Source of the DNA: MGIIb-O5 sp036154155 | Lineage (GTDB): Archaea; Thermoplasmatota; Poseidoniia; Poseidoniales; Thalassarchaeaceae | Reading direction: 5' to 3' | DNA length: 13,477 bases | Assembly (NCBI GenBank): GCA_036154155.1 | Contig: JAYZLP010000014.1 | Location: 1 to 13,477, forward strand | Part shown: in pieces, positions 1-5,600 of the stretch | How the letters are laid out: each line of letters opens with the position of its first letter | Position numbering within the stretch: position 1 is the first letter of the stretch | The notes under the pieces: generated by a model | Told to the model about the DNA's origin: nothing | Seen by the model: the letters and a program-made list of their open reading frames with translations, nothing else | Database searches by the model: none | Made by a program: the position numbers and the translations under genes

Positions 1-1
1 G

Positions 2-118
2 GGGATGGAAGGTGCCATCAGTGCGCAGACAGTAACTTACGACTTTGAGAGGCTGATGGACGGAGCCACACTGCTGAAGTGTTCAGAATTCGGGCGGGCG
101 ATAGTCGACCACATGTGA
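2..118 (+). CDS. icd: NADP-dependent isocitrate dehydrogenase, C-terminal end (partial)
   Basis: Only the last 38 codons are inside the window; the gene runs off the left edge. The frame from base 2 reads GMEGAISAQTVTYDFERLM, continues DGATLLKCSEFGRAIVDHM and stops at TGA 116-118. From memory this is nearly the C-terminus of E. coli Icd (GMEGAINAKTVTYDFERLM..., ending AIIENM), with about seven differences in 38 residues. The enzyme oxidatively decarboxylates isocitrate to 2-oxoglutarate with NADP+ in the TCA cycle, in the cytosol. Catalytic residues lie upstream and cannot be checked. The next gene begins one base after the stop, so the two are probably co-transcribed. The fragment is short but its match is specific, so the family call is firm; the organism's source of the gene is inference. 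Confidence 0.88.
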   Translation, partial: GMEGAISAQTVTYDFERLMDGATLLKCSEFGRAIVDHM

Positions 119-119
119 A

Positions 120-803
120 GTGAAACCGATGGATGATAAACTCGCAGAGGTGCGGGCTCGTCTCCTGAAGCTATCCGAAGCCGCTGAGGCGGAGGGGGAT
201 CCCCTTCGTTGGTTCGAGGAGCTTTATGTTGGTGCAAATAGGGATCCGGATGAGATCCCTTGGGCCAGAATGGAGCCCCATCCCAAGATGGTGGAGTGGG
301 TTGCAGCACGCCCCTCCGTGAAGGGAAGGGCTTTGGTTGTGGGGTGTGGGCTGGGGGACGATGCGGAGTGGCTATCCGAAGCCGGATTCGAAGTGACAGC
401 CTTTGACATTTCACAGTCATCGATTAATTGGTGCACTGAAAGATTCCCTGAGTCTTCTGTAGAATACCTAGCAGCGGACCTGCTGGCCCCTCCTGAAGAG
501 TGGTTGGAAGGTTTCGATCTAGTCGTTGAGATCCACATCTTACAGGCCATCCCGGAGGAAATTCGCGACCAGGCTGCGGTGCAGCTCAGAAGTTTACTGA
601 ACAACTCTGGCCACGTTCTATGCATTGGCAGATTGTTAGGGGGGAGTTTTCCCGGGGACCCCCCTCCTCCCTGGCCACTATCCAGAACGTGGTTGGAAGG
701 GGTGTTTAGGGGCTTGAGGCTTGACAGTTTCAACCATTTCGTAAATGAAGACGCTCCTGAGATTGGTCGTTACGTGGCTAGCTGGAGTATCGCAAAGGCT
801 TGA
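120..803 (+). CDS. Class I SAM-dependent methyltransferase
   Basis: A 227-aa cytosolic protein with a Rossmann-type methyltransferase fold. Motif I (ALVVGCGLGDDA, residues 71-82) binds SAM. Motif II (VTAFDIS, 92-98) carries the acidic residue (D96) expected to contact the ribose. D120 in the AADLL segment is the likely adenine-side acidic residue, and FDLVVEIHILQAIP (132-145) is motif IV. An N-terminal helix with WFEELY (31-36) precedes the fold, as in TPMT-like and related bacterial methyltransferases. The combination VGCGLGDDAE plus FDLVVE..xLQAxP is one I associate mainly with bacterial, especially actinobacterial, proteins. The substrate cannot be deduced. The GTG start at 120 is one base after the icd stop; an ATG at 129 with GTGA five bases upstream is an equally good start. 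The downstream membrane protein follows after 24 nt. Confidence 0.85.
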   Translation: MKPMDDKLAEVRARLLKLSEAAEAEGDPLRWFEELYVGANRDPDEIPWARMEPHPKMVEWVAARPSVKGRALVVGCGLGDDAEWLSEAGFEVTAFDISQSSINWCTERFPESSVEYLAADLLAPPEEWLEGFDLVVEIHILQAIPEEIRDQAAVQLRSLLNNSGHVLCIGRLLGGSFPGDPPPPWPLSRTWLEGVFRGLRLDSFNHFVNEDAPEIGRYVASWSIAKA

Positions 804-827
804 ATCGGGAGTCGGGGAGCGGGGCTC

Positions 828-1568
828 ATGAGTGGGGTTCTGCGGTGGGCCAAGATTCTGTCGGGTTGCTCTTTCCTGCTCCTGCTGATTGCCGTGATGT
901 CGGCAAGCAACGCCCTCGATGACGCGGAGCCGTACCTTGACCCAGAGCAGTTCAACGTGGCCTCTGTGGAGGCGGGGGCTAGCTCTTCAGTGGAGCTGTC
1001 CAACGACAGGTACTACCTGGCCCTGAGGATAGTGGAGGGCGAGGAGGAGGTCCCTGTGGAGCTCAGACTGACTGACCCGGAAGGGAACGATTGCCCGTGG
1101 GAGGAGCCTGGGGCACTGAGCATAGATCGTCAGGTCTCTCCGGACAGCCCGGTGTATCGAACAGTCAGGGTATTCCTTCCCGAGGGCTCGGGGGCGTACA
1201 CCTTGCACAACGATGCCAGTGATGGAGTTGTCTGGATAGTGGATGACTACGCCGCGCAGTCGGAGATGCTCGGGAGCCCGTCCGTGCTCCTCATGATGTT
1301 CGGGTGCTGCTTCGGCATTCCTTTCGGGGTCGTCGCACTGGTCCTAGCGATAGTGGGCTGGTCCAGACCCAAGCAAGACAAGGTGGAGGTTTCCGCTCAG
1401 GTACGCATAATGACGACTGAGGAGATTTTCGAGCAGCACAACGGGGGAGCTCGGGCGGATGAGGGGGTCCCTGACCCATGGAAGGGCCCGGAAACTAGCA
1501 CTGCTGCCGAAGAAGTGGTGGAGGAAGAGCCGGGCCCACAATCTTGGGAGAATTGGGACAACGGCTGA
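828..1568 (+). CDS. Two-TM membrane protein with extracytoplasmic domain, unknown function
   Basis: I do not recognise this 246-aa protein. Residues about 10-27 form a hydrophobic segment (signal anchor or signal peptide). Residues about 35-145 look like a beta-rich extracytoplasmic domain (alternating hydrophobics, a DPEGNDCPWEEPG loop and YTLHNDASDGVVW near the end). Residues about 152-178 form a strong TM helix (LLMMFGCCFGIPFGVVALVL) ending in GWSRPK, which suits a cytoplasmic exit. The tail (179-246) is charged, rich in Glu and Pro, likely disordered, and ends in a Trp-containing acidic motif (SWENWDNG). The ATG at 828 has a purine-rich GGGGAGC stretch upstream. It lies 24 nt after the methyltransferase and ends 1 nt from the convergent 98-aa gene. 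A surface sensor or stress-type membrane protein is possible but unsupported. Confidence 0.75.
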   Translation: MSGVLRWAKILSGCSFLLLLIAVMSASNALDDAEPYLDPEQFNVASVEAGASSSVELSNDRYYLALRIVEGEEEVPVELRLTDPEGNDCPWEEPGALSIDRQVSPDSPVYRTVRVFLPEGSGAYTLHNDASDGVVWIVDDYAAQSEMLGSPSVLLMMFGCCFGIPFGVVALVLAIVGWSRPKQDKVEVSAQVRIMTTEEIFEQHNGGARADEGVPDPWKGPETSTAAEEVVEEEPGPQSWENWDNG

Positions 1569-1569
1569 C

Positions 1570-1866
1570 CTATTGCCTGCCCCTTCCCAGGAGGGAGTGG
1601 ACAATTGGCGTTATGACGAGCAATGCTCCCGCTACATTGAGGGGGAGGACTAGCGAATCTAGGGTGTCCCTCTGATCCTTCGCGTCCTGGCACTGCCCCT
1701 CATCAGCACCCACGACCTGCCCGATGGTTCCCACTGTGTCATCACAATCCTCGGCTATCCTCTCGTCGTAGTGCGACACGACTACAGAGGCGCCCAATGC
1801 AGCCAGAAGAATTAGTGCTCCGAAAATCACTGATGCTGTCTTCAGAACGGTCGTCGCGGTTCCCAT
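1570..1866 (-). CDS. Small two-TM membrane protein, unknown function
   Basis: A 98-aa protein with a hydrophobic helix at about residues 10-30 (VIFGALILLAALGASVVV), an acidic loop (about 31-70) and a second helix at about 72-91 ending in a basic tail (GRGRQ). By the positive-inside rule both termini are probably cytoplasmic and the loop outside. The loop has two cysteines (C41, C59), which could form a disulfide. It is real rather than a shadow because it has this clear membrane topology, no competing ORF of quality overlaps it, and a TATA-like box sits about 27 nt ahead of its ATG, as expected for a leaderless archaeal transcript. It is divergent from the winged-helix regulator gene and convergent with the 246-aa membrane protein gene. 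No family recognised. Confidence 0.7.
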   Translation of the reverse strand: MGTATTVLKTASVIFGALILLAALGASVVVSHYDERIAEDCDDTVGTIGQVVGADEGQCQDAKDQRDTLDSLVLPLNVAGALLVITPIVHSLLGRGRQ

Positions 1867-1877
1867 GGAGCTTTCAT

Positions 1878-1888
1878 CATACCGTATG
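1878..1888. promoter_or_regulatory. 11-bp palindrome, candidate operator
   Basis: CATAC-C-GTATG is a perfect inverted repeat with 5-bp arms around one central base. It lies between the predicted TATA box and the predicted transcription start of the 98-aa gene, where a bound repressor would block initiation. The adjacent divergent gene encodes a winged-helix regulator, so it could be an autoregulatory or shared site. Function is inferred from position only. Confidence 0.35.
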
Positions 1889-1898
1889 CTATTATTCT
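1888..1898 (-). promoter_or_regulatory. TATA-like box for the 98-aa membrane protein gene
   Basis: On the minus strand the A/T-rich stretch AGAATAATAGC is centred about 27 nt upstream of the ATG at 1866. That spacing matches an archaeal TATA box with transcription starting at or next to the start codon (leaderless mRNA). No Shine-Dalgarno sequence is visible ahead of this ATG, which agrees. Confidence 0.5.
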
Positions 1899-1925
1899 AT
1901 GCTCAGGTTGGGTTTTTAGATGGGG

Positions 1926-1934
1926 GTTTACTAG
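1926..1934 (+). promoter_or_regulatory. TATA-like box for the winged-helix regulator gene
   Basis: TTTACTA (1927-1933) is centred about 28 nt before the GTG at 1958, the right distance for a leaderless start there. A second candidate, TTTTTAGA at 1913-1920, would place the transcription start near 1943. Both would leave an ATG at 1865 outside the transcript, supporting the shorter reading of the gene. Confidence 0.4.
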
Positions 1935-1957
1935 ACAACTACGAGTTGGTAAGTGTG

Positions 1958-2692
1958 GTGGACTTTGAGGAGGCCATGTCAGTACTCGAAAATTCGACTA
2001 GGCGGCAGATTCTGAAGTACCTAGTAAAGGAGCCTCACTACCCTCTTCAGCTATCCGAGCTACTCGACGTGAGTCAGCAGGCTGTTGTGAAACACCTGAG
2101 GGTGCTTGAGGAGTCAGGATTCGTCGAGAGTGAAAAAATTCCTTCCGAGAGGGGGGGGCCTCCTAGGAAGGTCTACACAGTAAACCAGTCATTCTCCCTT
2201 CGGCTTGACCTTGGTCCTGATCTATTCAGGGCAGAGCACCGTACTATGCCTCGCGGAGGGCCCCTGAGGCTCTCCAACAAGCTACCTGATGACTTGGATG
2301 AGATAGTGGGGCAATTGGGAACCAGGAGGAAGCTGCCCATGGCAGAGGCCATACATATCCTCGCTGAGCTGGACGCCAGCCTCGAGAGGATAGACGAGCG
2401 CCGTGACGCGGTGATTGCCCTGCACCAGCACGTCATGAGCAAGGTCACCCCTAGTGTGAATGAGGGTCTTGGCAGTTACGAGGAGCGGCTTCTCGCCCAT
2501 TCGCTAATGGCTCAGCCAAGGAGGCCGCTTGATCTGGACATTTTCGCCCAGTCCATGAGGATGCAGTCGAATGACGCAGAGGAGATGATGCACTCTTTGA
2601 GGGAGCGTCTACTCAGGGACTTCGCCTCGGAGAGGGGCAGCCTAGTAGCAGCGAACCGTAGCACACCTCTTCCCTGGTGGATGGCCAAGTGA
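1958..2692 (+). CDS. ArsR-like winged-helix transcriptional regulator, archaeal type
   Basis: A 244-aa cytosolic DNA-binding protein. Residues about 2-75 form a winged helix: MDFEEAMSVLENSTRRQILK opens the domain, VSQQAVVKHLRVLEESG (38-54) holds the recognition helix, and SERGGPPRKVYTV (63-75) is the wing. LRLDLGPDLF (81-90) follows, as I recall in other archaeal regulators of this type. The remainder is helical (about 110-170) and then has LDLDIFAQSM...NDAEEMMHSLRERL, which could be a second, degenerate HTH as in SurR-like two-domain regulators. The open frame extends back to an ATG at 1865, but that extension (residues VGFLDGGLLDNYEL and before) lacks family resemblance and covers the divergent promoter, so I place the start at GTG 1958 (GTG 1955 or ATG 1976 are alternatives). 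The gene ends 3 nt from the convergent surface protein gene. Ligand and targets are unknown. Confidence 0.82.
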   Translation: MDFEEAMSVLENSTRRQILKYLVKEPHYPLQLSELLDVSQQAVVKHLRVLEESGFVESEKIPSERGGPPRKVYTVNQSFSLRLDLGPDLFRAEHRTMPRGGPLRLSNKLPDDLDEIVGQLGTRRKLPMAEAIHILAELDASLERIDERRDAVIALHQHVMSKVTPSVNEGLGSYEERLLAHSLMAQPRRPLDLDIFAQSMRMQSNDAEEMMHSLRERLLRDFASERGSLVAANRSTPLPWWMAK

Positions 2693-2695
2693 GAC

Positions 2696-5600
2696 CTAGA
2701 AGCGAAGGTCGTCATCGCTCATGTTGGCCATCAGGCTACTCTTCTCGCGGTACCGCTGTAGAGCCTCCATCCTCCTTCCATACATGACTACTCCCACTAT
2801 CCCGAAGAGAGCGAACGTCGCTATCACGATGATTCCGGGAACCGAGTACTGTACGATAACCTCAACTCCAACGTCTAGGAATCCTAGGTTGGACCCCATC
2901 TTGCCATCTTCCACGGCCATGACGTTGTTGTCCTCGTTTGTCTCAACGATGATGTTGTCTGGATCCACCACGACCACCACGTCGTGGGTTCCTGCCTCGA
3001 CCATGTAGAGGAGCGTGATGGTTGGCGGGTCCTCGTCGTCAAGATTGGGCATTATTGCCTCGATTACCTGCCTGTAGACTATGTTCTCCTCCTTGCATCC
3101 GTCGTCCTCTATGCTCTTTTCCGACTGGCCTGCGCATAGGACGATGTTGACGTCCGTCGCGTGCGCGTTACCTATGTTCCTGACCTGTACGTTTACAGAA
3201 AGCATGTCGCCGACATCCCCCTTCTGCACCTCTGCTCTAGCCGTCATGACCTCTAGGTCCGGGGCCCTGAGCCTGAGTTCGATCACCTGCTCGTTGGTGT
3301 CGCAATTTGGGCGATAGTTGTCAGGTAGTCCGTCTCCGTTCATGTCGATTGTGCAAGAGTCGTCCCAAATCGGTGTCTCGTCATGGTCTCCGCCGGCCTC
3401 CGCCGAACCGTGTGACGAGAGGACCTTGATCCCAATCTCCCTGTTTGCCAGGGCGGCCTCTGGGTGAATCTCTATGATCACCACGATGTTGAGCGTCGCA
3501 TATGCCTCCATCATGGGGAGAGTCAGTACCTCAGCGGCCGACTTGTAGCAGGGCTCGTTGGGTATCGGGTCGTTGAGGGTCTCCTGAACACCGCACGGAA
3601 CCTCGGTGGGGAACTCCGATTCGAAGCCCTCCAGTATGGCGAACCTGATCTGCCAGTTCTCGAGTGCGTTGAGGCCCGCTTGCTCGTCCCAGCCAGCACC
3701 GTCTTGGGTGTGGTTGTGCAAGGTCGGTTGGTCCGGTACGTTTCCAAAGTTAGTGACGTTCATCACGAACCTTACCGTCCTCCCTGGGGCGGTTGTCTTG
3801 ATCTTGCTCTCAACCGCGGGGTCCAGTACTATCCTCATGTCGTGGAACTCCACTATCTCTATCTGGAGGGTTACAACATCCCGTACCCTAGTGCCCTCGT
3901 AAGCTTCCTCGCTCAGAACCTGTAGGACCATGGTGTACTGGCCCGCGAGGGTCTTCTCAGGCACATTTACGACAATTGGTATTGTCTGGGATTCGTCCCT
4001 GTCAAGCTCCTCGAATAGTATCCTTGGGATGTAGACGTCCCAGACGTGCGAGGCTCCGAATGAGTCGGTGATCGACTGTATCGTTATGTCGTATCTGTCC
4101 GGGCCGTTTCCTATGTTTTCGATAGTTGTAGGCATCTCGTACTCCTGCCCGGGATGGAGGGACAGGATGGTCTCTGGAACGGATGACTCAAGGTCGTAGA
4201 CTTGCTTCACGTTGGTGACCAAAACCACCGTGTCCCTGACTTGCGGAGCCCCATCTAGGTGGGCTCTGACGGTGACAGCCTCTCCGAGGCCCGCAGTGGC
4301 ATTGTAGGGTGCGCACATCATTGCAGTGACGGTGTATGGGGTGTCGACGGGGGACCAGTACCTCGGTGCATTGTCCGCTATACCATTTCCTCCGGGCGCA
4401 TTTTCGAAGTCTAGGTCTACCACCCAGTTATCGTACCTCCATGTCGTCTCTGAAATGTCAGATGGCCTTTCGTCCGGCCCTCCGGGGGTTGTGAAAACCA
4501 AGTGCCCCGGGGTGAAGTGCTTTGTCACTTGAATGTCAAAGGAGGAGCACTCCCCTGGAAGTACATGTTGGGTGGTATCACCAAGATTGAAGACGATATT
4601 GCCCGTAGTCTTGACCGAGACGTTGATCCAGAGCTCGAGTACGTCGAAGGTTCCTCTGTCGATGGACAAGACCGGTTCACCGGTCGACCATCCCTTGAGG
4701 TATATGACGAACGTTCCCGGCTCTTGTGATGTAGGGACGCTGACCTGTAGGTTCCTAGTCACAGACTGGCCAGGGTCCAAAGATAACGAGGTAGGGAAGC
4801 TGATTCCCCAACCAAACGGTAACGCCCATTCGGTTTGGCCCTCCAATGTCGCCGGATCATAGAATGCGAACGTATCGTAAACGTTACCCGTATTGGTGAC
4901 TGAAATTGAGAACACTGCGTTCTGTCCTTGCTCTACGTCGGCCTGGTAGTGGCTGGTGTCAAGCTCTATGCCATGGACCACGTCCATCAGGGTCAGGGTG
5001 ATTTGTTCGTCTCTGATCGCAGGGTCCTTGTTGGATAGAGCGGAAATCACGATCGTTGCCAGTTCGTCCTCATTGGCCTGGTAAATCGTTGGCGCCCTCA
5101 CTCTCATGTATATCGGAACGAGTTCCCCTCCTTGGAGGAAAATGGGGGTTGATGGGAAAATGGGGGTGTGGTTGGTGGAGAAGAACAATGTCGCACTCCA
5201 GTTGTTTGGAACCCCCTCCATGGAAACGAAGAAGGTGTCAGAAACAAGCTCTACTGGACCGGGAGTGGGGTTCGAGATGGACATGTTGAACATGGTCTGG
5301 CCGCTTGGTTCAATGGTGTGATAGTATGTCTCGGTCTCCCCTAGGGCAACCTCGACCAGTCCGGTTAGGATGTGGACGTAGCAGAGTGTGTATCTTCCGC
5401 CGTTGTTGGTGTCTGCGCATTTGTAGTTGTCAGACCAAGCGACGTGCGCGCCGCTTCCGAGGTCATTGGCGAAAGCTGGGGGCTGACCCAGATCTGGTGT
5501 CGCAGGGGAGTTGGGGCCTAGCTTATCCGATTGCCACTCAGTCACTGGGATCCTCTCCCATGGGTCCAGCACCGAGGAGGCGATTGAGTTCATAGGGAAT

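Noticed and set aside
224..733. 169-codon minus-strand frame opposite the methyltransferase
   Set aside because: The plus strand carries all SAM-binding motifs; the antisense product is low in complexity.
858..872. Lipobox-like LSGC near the N-terminus of the 246-aa membrane protein
   Set aside because: A lipoprotein signal needs its hydrophobic stretch before the Cys; here the hydrophobic residues come after it.
1865..1957. N-terminal 31-residue extension of the regulator from ATG 1865
   Set aside because: It covers the divergent promoter, has no family resemblance, and both candidate TATA boxes lie inside or after it.
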